The notes beneath the pieces are model-generated. The model ran no database searches. It saw only the letters and a program-made list of their open reading frames with translations, and was not told the origin of the DNA. Shown in pieces: positions 34,844-42,784 of a DNA stretch of 64,000 nucleotides. The position numbers and the translations under genes are program-made. Source of the DNA: Herbaspirillum sp. meg3 (GTDB taxonomy: Bacteria > Pseudomonadota > Gammaproteobacteria > Burkholderiales > Burkholderiaceae_D); contig NZ_CP022736.1 in assembly GCF_002257565.1 (NCBI RefSeq), forward strand, positions 4,154,001 through 4,218,000, given 5' to 3'. Positions within the stretch are counted from its first letter, which is position 1, and each line of letters begins with the position of its first letter.

Positions 34844-36343
34844 TTACGCCACCGAGTCAGCCTGCAATGATCCGCTGCCTTGCTTGGCGCTGGAACGCGT
34901 CACGGCAGAGACCAGCACCATCGCAATCACGTTCAGCGCCAGCGCCACGACACCGACGTTGGTATCCTTCAGCGCATCTGGAATAAAAGGCAGCAGATCA
35001 GCGATCGTCATCTTGGTGATCGACAGAACCGCTACGGTTGCCTCACCCACCAGAATACCGACGATGGCGCCGGCCTTGCTCACCGGCCTGGATGGCAACA
35101 GGCTTGCCAGCAAGGCCGGGAACAATTGCGTAACCAGACTGTAGGCCATCAGCAGCAGTGACACGATGGTTTGTCCGCCTTGCAGGGTAAACCACAGGCC
35201 GGCCAGCATCACCAGCGGTGCTGCCAGTTTGGCGACGCGTCCGATATGCTGGTTGTCGGCTGCCGCATTGCCTGTCGATGTGCGCCAAGCACGATAGACG
35301 TTATTGGCCAGCAGTGTCGATACGGCCATCAGAATCATCGAACCGGGAACGATAGCCGTCAGCACACCGGCAGCGCCAATGATGCCGACCACCCATGGAT
35401 CAAAGGTCGCGAGCGAAATCTTGAACAGCGCCAGATCGATATCGGGACCGGTCAGGCCGGGAATCTGCAAGACCGCTGCAAAGCCCACAAAGAACACGAA
35501 CAACAGCATCATCTGATAGATCGGCAACGTATAAGCATTGCGGCGCAGGTTCTGTGCGCTCTTGGCGGTGAAGGACGCCATGAACATGTGCGGCCACATG
35601 TAAAAACCCAATGTTGTCAGCAGCACGGTGGAGGTCATCCACACAGCGCTCTTGCCGGTCGCAGGCAAGGCCAGGAAACCAGGCTTGGCATGTTCGATCG
35701 CTTCAAACATCGGCGTGATGCCGCCGTAGTAATGCCATGGCAGATACAAGCCGAGAAAGATCGCTACCGCCAACACCAGGAAGTCTTTCAATACCGACGT
35801 CCATGCCGAACCGTGCACGCCGGACACCATCACGTAAATCACGGTCACGATCGCACCGATCCAGACGCCCTGTGTCGAGCTCAAGCCTGAGTACGACGCC
35901 ACGCTCACGATGATGCCCAAGCCCTTGAGTTGCAAGACAAGATAAGGCATCAGTGCGACCACACCCACCAGCGCCACCAGGATACCGAGTGCGGGACTGT
36001 TGAATTTTTTGGCGAAGAAGTCTGGCTGCGACAGCAGGCTGTGTGTTTTGGCGAAACGCCAGATTGGCGGCAGCAACCAGTAGGACAGCACGAAACTCAA
36101 ACTGCCGAATCCCAGCATGTAATACGCCGGACCACCAACGCCGTAGGCAAAACCGCTACCGCCGAGAAACACGAAGGTCGTGTAGATCTCGCCTGCCATC
36201 AGCAGAAACACCAGCCCGGCGCCGAAACCGCGTCCGGCCACCGTCCACTGCTCCAGGCTCATGTCCTTGCCGCGCTGTGCGCGCACGCCGAGCCACAAAG
36301 CCAGCAACATCGTGCCGAAAATAAGGATGAGGGAAATATTCAT
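34844..36343 (-). CDS. Sodium:solute symporter (SSS family), second MctP-like copy
   Basis: A 499-residue membrane protein with about 13 helices. It has TVAGRGFGAGLVFLLMAGEIYTTFVFLGGSG near residue 45 and GVLTAIVPGSMILMAVSTLLANNVYRAW near 330, both SSS landmarks. The start at 36343 has an ideal AAGGAGA spacer; the 13-codon extension upstream overlaps the DUF3311 gene. It begins 1 base after the DUF3311 stop. It is distantly similar in design to the symporter at 4.7 kb but differs in sequence. It should import the substrate or a product of the neighbouring catabolic enzymes. Confidence 0.92.
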   Translation of the reverse strand: MNISLILIFGTMLLALWLGVRAQRGKDMSLEQWTVAGRGFGAGLVFLLMAGEIYTTFVFLGGSGFAYGVGGPAYYMLGFGSLSFVLSYWLLPPIWRFAKTHSLLSQPDFFAKKFNSPALGILVALVGVVALMPYLVLQLKGLGIIVSVASYSGLSSTQGVWIGAIVTVIYVMVSGVHGSAWTSVLKDFLVLAVAIFLGLYLPWHYYGGITPMFEAIEHAKPGFLALPATGKSAVWMTSTVLLTTLGFYMWPHMFMASFTAKSAQNLRRNAYTLPIYQMMLLFVFFVGFAAVLQIPGLTGPDIDLALFKISLATFDPWVVGIIGAAGVLTAIVPGSMILMAVSTLLANNVYRAWRTSTGNAAADNQHIGRVAKLAAPLVMLAGLWFTLQGGQTIVSLLLMAYSLVTQLFPALLASLLPSRPVSKAGAIVGILVGEATVAVLSITKMTIADLLPFIPDALKDTNVGVVALALNVIAMVLVSAVTRSSAKQGSGSLQADSVA

Positions 36344-36344
36344 G

Positions 36345-36572
36345 TCACTCTCCTTGTTCGCCAAGTTCAGCGGGTTCAACATACGCGGGCGCGTTGCGCG
36401 GGTCGAAGCGATATACGATGTACATCACCACCGAGGTCATCGCCAGCGACAGCGCCATCCACGACAACAGAAACGGCAGACCGAATAAAAACGGCGTGAC
36501 ACGATTGGCGAAAAAAGGCCCGAGCATGACGGATGCCACGGGCACTAACGCAAGATACCTAACTGCACTCAT
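36345..36572 (-). CDS. DUF3311 small membrane protein, second copy
   Basis: A 75-residue protein with two predicted helices (ALVPVASVMLGPFF and LLSWMALSLAMTSVVMYIVYRF) and a charged C-terminal tail. It starts MSAVRYLALVP behind AAGGGGGG, and its last codon is 1 base before the symporter start. The organisation repeats the pair at 4484-6207. DUF3311 proteins are taken to be accessory subunits of these symporters (known association; mechanism unclear). Confidence 0.82.
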   Translation of the reverse strand: MSAVRYLALVPVASVMLGPFFANRVTPFLFGLPFLLSWMALSLAMTSVVMYIVYRFDPRNAPAYVEPAELGEQGE

Positions 36573-36825
36573 TGAATCCCCCCTTGAATTGACAATTGAC
36601 AAATGCAAACGACAACAAGCGTGGTCTGCCGCCGATACGACGACGTGCAAGCAGCAGAGACAGGCGACGATGGACTGCAAGGTTCCCAGCGCAGATCACT
36701 GGCAAACCGGACTGACGAACTAAACTCAACAACTAAAAATGCAAAATGGAACAGAACAAAACAGAAGGACCCGGATGGATTACATCCTGTCTCCTCCACA
36801 GCAAGAACAGAGCCAAAAACGGGGC
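36573..36825. other. Spacer between the aldehyde dehydrogenase and DUF3311 genes, with a start-stop element
   Basis: This 253-base region holds no gene. On the minus strand GAGGAGACAGG stands directly before an ATG (36785-36783) that is followed at once by TAA. The same GAGGAGACAGGATG string forms the ribosome site and start of the monooxygenase gene at 41583. The element may be a remnant of a lost gene or a minimal start-stop signal. Confidence 0.45.
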
Positions 36826-38256
36826 CTAACCCAGTAACTTGTGGGAGACCGATTTGACGTGGGTGTAATGCTCCAGTCCTTCGGTGCCCCCTTCGCGTCC
36901 GTAACCGCTGTCCTTGACGCCGCCGAAGGGCGTCTCCGACACGGCGGACACCATGTGATTGATGGCCAGATTGCCGACTTCGAGTTCGGTCGACAGCTTG
37001 TACGCATAGTTGGCCGATTCGGTGAAGGCGTAACCGGCCAGGCCGAACGGCAAAGCGTTGGCTTTGTCGATGGCCTCGTCAATGTTGTCGACCGGGCTGA
37101 TCAGGCAGAGCGGGCCGAAGGGTTCTTCGCGCATCGCCAGCGCCGTCACCGGCACATCGGCCAGCACGGTGAACGGAAAGTGATAGCCGGCGCCGGGCAA
37201 ACGCTTGCCGCCGCACACGACGCGCGCGCCATACAACAGTGCATCGTCGACCATTGCGTCCAAGGCTTGTACCCGGCGCACGTTGGTAACGGGACCGATC
37301 TGTACGTCCTCGCGCATGCCGTCGCCGACGCAGATCTTTTCACCGAAAGCTGCGCACGCGGCCACGAAACGGTCGTAGATGGCGCGATGGACGAAGAAGC
37401 GAGTCGGCGCCACGCACACCTGGCCGCCGTTGTTGAGCTTGCCTTGCAAAGAGACCGTTGCCGCCAACTCCGGATTGGCGTCTTCGCAGACGATTACCGG
37501 CGCGTGTCCGCCGAGTTCCATGATCACCGGTTTCATGTGACGTGCTGCCATTGATGCCAGCTGTTTGCCGACCGCAGTCGAGCCGGTGAAGGTCACCAGC
37601 CGCACTAGCGGATGGCAGATCAGCGTTTCTGAAATCTGCGCTGGGTCGCCAAATACAAGGTTGAGCACGCCCGGCGGCAAGCCCGCATCGGTAAATGCCC
37701 GAGCCAGCATGACGGCGCCTGCGGGTGTCTCTTCCGCGGCCTTGAGAATGATCGAACAACCTGCTGCCAGCGCACCGCCGACCTTGCGCGCCGGTGAACT
37801 CAATGGAAAATTCCAAGGTGTGAACGCAGCGACGACGCCGACCGGTTCACGCAATACGGTATGCCGCATCCCCGGTTCGGCAGGAATCAGGCGACCATAC
37901 AGGCGGCGTCCTTCATTGGCGTCCCAGGCGATCAGATCGCAGCCGCGCAGTACTTCAGCCCGCGCCTGCGCCAGGGTCTTGCCCTGCTCCAGCGTGATCG
38001 CGGCGGCGATAGTGTCGACGCGTTCGCGCATCAGATCGCAGGCGCGCAGCATGATTTCTGCGCGCTTGGCGGGTGCCATGTTCTTCCAGATATGAAAACC
38101 TGCATCGGCGGCCTGCAGCGCCAGTTCCAGATGCAGCGGCGTGGCCATCGGCACGGTGCCGATCACGCTTTCGTCGGCCGGATTGAGAATGGGCTTACCG
38201 GCGCAGTGTATCCAGTTGCCGTTGATCAGAAATTGAATTTCAGGATAGTTGTTCAT
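36826..38256 (-). CDS. NAD(P)-dependent aldehyde dehydrogenase (succinate-semialdehyde dehydrogenase-like)
   Basis: A 476-residue enzyme of the ALDH superfamily. It has the cofactor motif FTPWNFPLSSPARKVGGAL near residue 147, FTGSTAVGKQL, the general base Glu in MELGGHAPV near 250, and the catalytic Cys in NNGGQVCVAPTRFFV near 285. It most resembles semialdehyde dehydrogenases of the GabD type and would oxidise an aldehyde to an acid. In context the aldehyde could come from the flavin monooxygenase encoded upstream. The ATG is at 38256. Confidence 0.93.
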   Translation of the reverse strand: MNNYPEIQFLINGNWIHCAGKPILNPADESVIGTVPMATPLHLELALQAADAGFHIWKNMAPAKRAEIMLRACDLMRERVDTIAAAITLEQGKTLAQARAEVLRGCDLIAWDANEGRRLYGRLIPAEPGMRHTVLREPVGVVAAFTPWNFPLSSPARKVGGALAAGCSIILKAAEETPAGAVMLARAFTDAGLPPGVLNLVFGDPAQISETLICHPLVRLVTFTGSTAVGKQLASMAARHMKPVIMELGGHAPVIVCEDANPELAATVSLQGKLNNGGQVCVAPTRFFVHRAIYDRFVAACAAFGEKICVGDGMREDVQIGPVTNVRRVQALDAMVDDALLYGARVVCGGKRLPGAGYHFPFTVLADVPVTALAMREEPFGPLCLISPVDNIDEAIDKANALPFGLAGYAFTESANYAYKLSTELEVGNLAINHMVSAVSETPFGGVKDSGYGREGGTEGLEHYTHVKSVSHKLLG

Positions 38257-38292
38257 GGCTCGACCTTATGTTGTTGGGGCTATGTTTCTTTA

Positions 38293-39519
38293 CTATCTTT
38301 TTCCGCTTGCCAGGCGCATTGCTTCCGGCCGCAAGCGCAGGCGATACATGGCAACGCAGCCAAGTGCGGGGCCGATCGCCAGCATGCAGAAGCCGGCGCG
38401 CCAGCCCGCCCATGCCACCACTTCCGGCACCAGATGAATACTTGCCAGCGTCAGCAGAAATCCGGCACAGGTTTGTACCGTCAGCAGCGTGCCTGTCATG
38501 GACGCATCTCCCAACTCGGCCACGCTGGCAGAAAACTGCGCGGAATCGGCGATCACCGAAATTCCCCATGCCAGCGCAACCGGCACCACCAGCCAGGGTG
38601 TCAGGCCGAACAGGAAAGCAATCAGCACTGCGCAGCAAGCGCTGGTCGCCATCGCGGCAATGGTCAGCGTGGTGCGTCCGAATCGATCCGCCAGCCAGCC
38701 GCCGCCGCCGGCGCCGACAGCACCAATGGCAATCGCGGCAAACGTCCACAGACTGGCGAAGTGATCCGCACGCGCCATGCCTGCCGCGGCAAAACTCGCC
38801 GCAAGAAAAGCAGCCAGCCAGGCCCACATGGCATACAGCTCCCACATGTGGCCGAGGTAACCCAGGTTGGCCAGGCGAATCGCCGGGTTACGCCAGGCCT
38901 GAGCCATGTAGTTGAAATCGATGCGGCTGCTGCGCGCCATGCTGGGACCGAGTCCACAGAACAGAATGCAGATTCCGGACAAAGCCGCGCAGGCCGCAGC
39001 CATCGCATAAATGGCGCGCCAGTCGATACCGCCCAGGGCCGCCAACAGATGCGGGCTGGCCGAACCGAACGTCAGTCCGCCCACCAGCAAACCGATCAGC
39101 AAACCCATATCACGCTGCGCCCACGTCACGGCAAGCCGCATCCCTACCGGATACACGCCGGCCATGCACATGCCGGTGATGAAGCGCAGCAGGAATACCG
39201 CCGGCCCAACCGGCGGCATCAGCGCCAGCAGCCCGGTGGCTACTGCCGCCACCAACGCGGACGCCATGAACAGGCGGCGCGGATCGTAGCGGTCAGCCAG
39301 TGACAGCAAGGCGCTGATCACCGTGCCGGCGACAAAACCGAACTGCACGGAGCTGGTCAGCAGCGCCTGATCCCATGCGGGGATAGTTTGCGTACGCTTG
39401 ATCGTCGCTACCACCGAGACGGAAGAAAACCACACCGCCATCGCACCGATTTCGCACAGCAGCAAGATGAACAGGGAGCGCATCTTGCCGGGCAGCGCGA
39501 TGGTCTGGTGAGACGGCAT
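38293..39519 (-). CDS. Major facilitator superfamily transporter
   Basis: A 408-residue membrane protein with about 12 helices. The family loop between helices 2 and 3 is LADRYDPRRLF near residues 75-85, with a repeat GWLADRFGRTTLT near 275-290 in the second half. It is of the cyanate/drug-permease-like group; the substrate is unknown. It lies between flavin reductase and aldehyde dehydrogenase genes, so it is the second possible importer or exporter of the island. The start MPSHQTIALP is chosen over long upstream extensions that overlap the flavin reductase. Confidence 0.88.
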   Translation of the reverse strand: MPSHQTIALPGKMRSLFILLLCEIGAMAVWFSSVSVVATIKRTQTIPAWDQALLTSSVQFGFVAGTVISALLSLADRYDPRRLFMASALVAAVATGLLALMPPVGPAVFLLRFITGMCMAGVYPVGMRLAVTWAQRDMGLLIGLLVGGLTFGSASPHLLAALGGIDWRAIYAMAAACAALSGICILFCGLGPSMARSSRIDFNYMAQAWRNPAIRLANLGYLGHMWELYAMWAWLAAFLAASFAAAGMARADHFASLWTFAAIAIGAVGAGGGGWLADRFGRTTLTIAAMATSACCAVLIAFLFGLTPWLVVPVALAWGISVIADSAQFSASVAELGDASMTGTLLTVQTCAGFLLTLASIHLVPEVVAWAGWRAGFCMLAIGPALGCVAMYRLRLRPEAMRLASGKR

Positions 39520-39569
39520 GGTGTGAGCGCCTGTGTTTGATTTCGAGCTCAATGTCTTACTCAGGCCTG

Positions 39570-40064
39570 TCAGGCCGCGAGCGCAGTCGGCAGGCGATGG
39601 AAATTGCGGCCCAGATAAATCAGCGCCTCCATGCCCTTGTTGCTGCGCGCTGCCTGTACGGAGCAGAAGAACACACTGTGGGTGCCGACTTCCGATACCG
39701 AATCGATCTTGCAATCGAGTGCGACCAGCGCATCGACCAGCACCGGCGCGCCTGTGTCGAGGCGCTCCCATTCAGCGGACAGGAAGCGCTCCTTGACGTC
39801 GACGCCCTTGCTCGAAAACAGCACCGCCAGTTGCTGCTGGCTGGCCGATAGCACGTTGATGCACAAGGCGCCGTTCTCTTTGAAGATAGTGTTGTTGCGA
39901 CTGTCGCGATTAATGCAGAGCATCAGCGTCGGCGGCTCGTCGGTGACGCTGCAGACGGCGGATACGGTGCATCCGGCCAGACCTGCAGGACCATCGCTGG
40001 TGATGACGTTGACGGCGGCGCCGAAGCTGGACATGGCTTCGCGAAAAATGGCTTTATCGATCAT
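39570..40064 (-). CDS. Flavin reductase domain protein (RutF/HpaC-like)
   Basis: A 164-residue FMN-binding split-barrel enzyme. It has FREAMSSFGAAVNVITSDG at the start, GCTVSAVCSVTDEPPTLMLCINRDS around 31-55, and a C-terminal LGRNFHRL. Such enzymes use NAD(P)H to supply reduced FMN to a partner monooxygenase. The partner is surely the LLM-type monooxygenase encoded upstream on the same strand after about 150 bases, making a two-component oxygenase. Confidence 0.93.
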   Translation of the reverse strand: MIDKAIFREAMSSFGAAVNVITSDGPAGLAGCTVSAVCSVTDEPPTLMLCINRDSRNNTIFKENGALCINVLSASQQQLAVLFSSKGVDVKERFLSAEWERLDTGAPVLVDALVALDCKIDSVSEVGTHSVFFCSVQAARSNKGMEALIYLGRNFHRLPTALAA

Positions 40065-40215
40065 GACGGGCCTTCTCTATGGTGGAACCGATGGAACGGA
40101 CTACGCGATTGAAATCTGATGCTTGATTCTTTGGACGCAGACTCTCCCGCGGCGCATCGTGACTAGGCGATGCGCCGGCAGAATCATTGATCGGGAGAAC
40201 GGGCCTGGCCCGGTA

Positions 40216-41583
40216 TTACGGCTTCGGGTGAATCCGGTACTGATTGGCGCTGTGGCTAGCCGGCAGACGTGCCTTACCGAACAGCTTCTCGCGCAACGGC
40301 CCCTGCTTGTAAGCGGTCTTGTAGACACCGCGTTCCTGCAGAATCGGCACCACCAGTTCGATGATGTCGTCGAAGCACTCCGGCACGACGGTGCGCGACA
40401 GGTTGAACCCGTCGACACCGGCCTGCTCCGACCAGCCCATGAGGGCATCGGCCACCTGCTCCGCCGATCCCACCAACGGTTGCTGGCGGCTGCCCAGCGT
40501 CATCTGCTCCAGCAGCTTGCGCTTGGTCCATTGCGGGCCGGCGCTGCGGGTCATGGCCTCGACGTTGGAGACGATCGCCTGGCTCTTGCCGGTTTCAATC
40601 GGCTCGTCCATGTCGTACTTGGCGAAGTCGATGCCCATGGAAGCGGCGGCATGCACCAGCGCCGCTTCCGAACTGACGTAGCGTTGGTATTCGGCGAATT
40701 TTTCCTTGGCCTGGCTTTCAGTCTTGGCCGTGATGATGGTGGCACCGAGGAAGACCTTGATGTCGGCGGCAGCGCGTCCCAATGCCATCGCCTGTGCGCG
40801 GATATCGTCCACGATGTTCTTGACCCCGTCCTTGCTTTGACCGTTGACGAAGACGCACTCTGCATGCGTGGCGGCGAACTGACGGCCACGTGTGGAGGAG
40901 CCGGCCTGATATAACACCGGCGTGCGCTGTGGCGACGGCTCCGACAGATGCATGGCGTCGACTTGATATTGGCGTCCACGATGATGGACGACGTGTACTT
41001 TGGCTGGATCGGCGTAGAAACCGTCAGCGCGATTGACCTGTACGGCGCCGTCTTCCCAGCTGCCTTCCCAGAGCTTATAGACCAGCTCCATGTATTCATC
41101 CGCCAAATCATAGCGGTCGTCATGCGCCATCTGGCCGGAAAGGCCGATCGCACGTGCTGCGCTGTCCAGATAACCAGTCACGATATTCCAACCGACGCGG
41201 CCGCCTGTCAGGTGATCGAGCGTGGACATGCGCCGTGCAAACAGGAATGGCGATTCGTAGACCAGGTTGCTGGTGACACCGAAACCGAGGTGGGTAGTAA
41301 CGCCCGCCATGGCCGGAATCAGCATGGTCGGATCATTGACCGGCACCTGTACAGCGCCGCGGATGGCCGCGTCCGGGTTGCCTGCATACACATCATAGAC
41401 ACCGACAACGTCAGCGAAGAAGATACCGTCGAACAAGCCCTTCTCGAGCTTTTTCGCGTAGTCCATCCAATAGTGGATGTCGCGATAGTCGGCGGAACAA
41501 TCGCGCGGATGGCGCCACAGGCCTTGCTGAATATGCCCAACGCAGTTCATGTCGAATGCGTTGAAATGGATTTCCTTGGACAT
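40216..41583 (-). CDS. FMN-dependent monooxygenase, NtaA/SnaA/DszA (luciferase-like) family
   Basis: A 455-residue luciferase-like oxygenase. It begins MSKEIHFNAFDMNCVGHIQQGLWRHP and carries FFADVVGVYDVYAG, GGRVGWNIVTGYLDSAARAIGL and TPVLYQAGSSTRGRQFAATHAECVFV, all typical of the nitrilotriacetate, dimethyl sulfide and dibenzothiophene sulfone monooxygenase group. These enzymes use reduced FMN and oxygen to break C-N or C-S bonds. GAGGAGACAGG precedes the ATG. It is the first gene of the minus-strand island and is divergent from an XRE-cupin regulator. The substrate cannot be told from sequence. Confidence 0.93.
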   Translation of the reverse strand: MSKEIHFNAFDMNCVGHIQQGLWRHPRDCSADYRDIHYWMDYAKKLEKGLFDGIFFADVVGVYDVYAGNPDAAIRGAVQVPVNDPTMLIPAMAGVTTHLGFGVTSNLVYESPFLFARRMSTLDHLTGGRVGWNIVTGYLDSAARAIGLSGQMAHDDRYDLADEYMELVYKLWEGSWEDGAVQVNRADGFYADPAKVHVVHHRGRQYQVDAMHLSEPSPQRTPVLYQAGSSTRGRQFAATHAECVFVNGQSKDGVKNIVDDIRAQAMALGRAAADIKVFLGATIITAKTESQAKEKFAEYQRYVSSEAALVHAAASMGIDFAKYDMDEPIETGKSQAIVSNVEAMTRSAGPQWTKRKLLEQMTLGSRQQPLVGSAEQVADALMGWSEQAGVDGFNLSRTVVPECFDDIIELVVPILQERGVYKTAYKQGPLREKLFGKARLPASHSANQYRIHPKP

Positions 41584-41705
41584 CCTGTCTCCTCGATAGT
41601 GAATACTGTTGAAAGCTTCGTTATGCTTTTTTGTCGCTGCAAACCGACGCAACCTCAATCCATCAGGTGCATCTGCATCGTATTTTTTCTGCTTATCTAT
41701 CGTTT

Positions 41706-41734
41706 ACTATATTGGACAAAAATACACTATGCAA
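41706..41734 (-). promoter_or_regulatory. Candidate promoter of the monooxygenase gene
   Basis: On the minus strand TTGCAT (41734-41729) is separated by 17 bases from TATAGT (41711-41706). The predicted leader before the monooxygenase ATG is about 115 bases. Confidence 0.55.
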
Positions 41735-41743
41735 GAATATTCT
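41734..41743. promoter_or_regulatory. Palindrome AGAATATTCT at the monooxygenase promoter
   Basis: A perfect 10-base dyad touches the -35 box of the candidate promoter, in the 299-base divergent region shared with the XRE-cupin gene. It is a plausible operator of that regulator. The whole region 41584-41882 has no gene. Confidence 0.4.
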
Positions 41744-41844
41744 GTATATTTCTTAGACTAAATAAAGATGCCCCACATTGATCCGGATCAAGCCCGGTTG
41801 CGGTGCGCGCGCTTCTCCGAGTTTCCCCAGTCAGGTGCAGCGGT

Positions 41845-41850
41845 TATAAT
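41845..41850 (+). promoter_or_regulatory. Possible -10 box of the XRE-cupin regulator gene
   Basis: A consensus TATAAT lies 32 bases before the predicted TTG start. No good -35 box is present, which suggests a weak or activated promoter. Confidence 0.35.
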
Positions 41851-41882
41851 CTTGACCTTACCGACCTCGATCGCCCACTCGC

Positions 41883-42461
41883 TTGAATACCTCCCACGCC
41901 CTCATCGCAGAAGACCCAACCCAGGCTATTTCCACCCGTATCAAGATCGAACGCGGAAGCAGAGGCTGGTCCCTGGCAGAATTGTCAGAGCGCTCTGGCG
42001 TGTCGAAGGCGATGATCAGCAAGATTGAGCGCGGCGAAGCCAGCCCCACCGCAACTGTACTGGGCCGCCTGTCAGGCGCATTCGGCCTGGCGCTGTCGAT
42101 GCTGCTGTCGCTGGCGGAACAGAATGGCAACCGCCTGAACCAGCACGCGCATCAGAACGTCTGGACTGATCCCGAAACCGGCTATACCCGCCGCACCCTG
42201 TCGCCACCCGCCGGCGGCATGTTGGAGCTGCTGGAAATCATCCTGCCGCCCAAGGTCAGCGTTCCCTATCCGGCCAGCGCCTTTACCTTTCAGCATGAGC
42301 AAATCCTGATGGTGGAAGGCCGCCTGCTGTTCCGCGAAGGCGAGCAAGAACATCAGCTCAACCCAGGCGACTGCCTCCAGCTTGGACCGCCAATGGACTG
42401 CGTGTTTACCAACTCTGGCAATAAAGCCTGCAAATACCTGATTGCACTCGTACGTCGCTAA
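41883..42461 (+). CDS. XRE-family regulator with C-terminal cupin sensor
   Basis: A 192-residue regulator. The helix-turn-helix (about 16-70) shows RIKIERGSRGWSLAELSERSGVSKAMISKIERGEASPT, here described by its ends, as in SinR/PuuR-type proteins. A cupin barrel (about 105-185) includes FQHEQILMVEGRLLF and LNPGDCLQLGPP and should bind a small ligand. The frame starts with TTG; no ATG precedes the DNA-binding helices. Divergence from the monooxygenase gene makes it the likely regulator of the 33-41 kb island (inference). Confidence 0.88.
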   Translation: MNTSHALIAEDPTQAISTRIKIERGSRGWSLAELSERSGVSKAMISKIERGEASPTATVLGRLSGAFGLALSMLLSLAEQNGNRLNQHAHQNVWTDPETGYTRRTLSPPAGGMLELLEIILPPKVSVPYPASAFTFQHEQILMVEGRLLFREGEQEHQLNPGDCLQLGPPMDCVFTNSGNKACKYLIALVRR

Positions 42462-42784
42462 TCGCAACGCATACCAAGAGTGCGCCGAGCATCGTGCGGC
42501 AGACTTGTGAGCTGCCGGCTGATGAGACACGGCTAAAAAGTTGCAACAAAGACAAATATATTCCCCTCCGCTTTACATGCGACGCAGGTCAACTACCCCC
42601 GCCCTTGCATTACAATGTGCGGTTTCCCCGATTTGTGGCCGGGCGGCGCTTTTACAGGTGCATTCAGGGGCAATTCAGAGGGATCCGGGATGATCTGGGC
42701 GCACCGATTTACGCCCCCGCGAGCAGATAGCCGTGGCTTGATCGCCCGTCGCATTTTCAATTGCAGCAATCAGTAAGGAACAAC
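42462..42784. other. Gene-free leader region of msbA
   Basis: These 323 bases lie between the regulator gene and msbA. I see no credible frame. A TACAAT at 42611-42616 might be a -10 box, without a good -35. A GC-rich stretch near 42635-42660 could fold weakly. The msbA promoter must lie here. Confidence 0.4.

Noticed and set aside
36589..36601. Two tandem TTGACA sequences (36589-36594 and 36596-36601)
   Set aside because: They point to the plus strand, away from the DUF3311 gene, and no -10 box lies about 17 bases on.
39570..41583. The monooxygenase and flavin reductase as RutA/RutF of pyrimidine breakdown
   Set aside because: No other rut genes are present, and the oxygenase carries NtaA/DmoA-type rather than RutA-type landmarks.
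33549..41583. The island as an S-(2-succino)cysteine pathway like B. subtilis yxe genes
   Set aside because: The N-acetyltransferase and the cystine-type ABC transporter of that pathway are missing, so the match is only partial; noted as an analogy.
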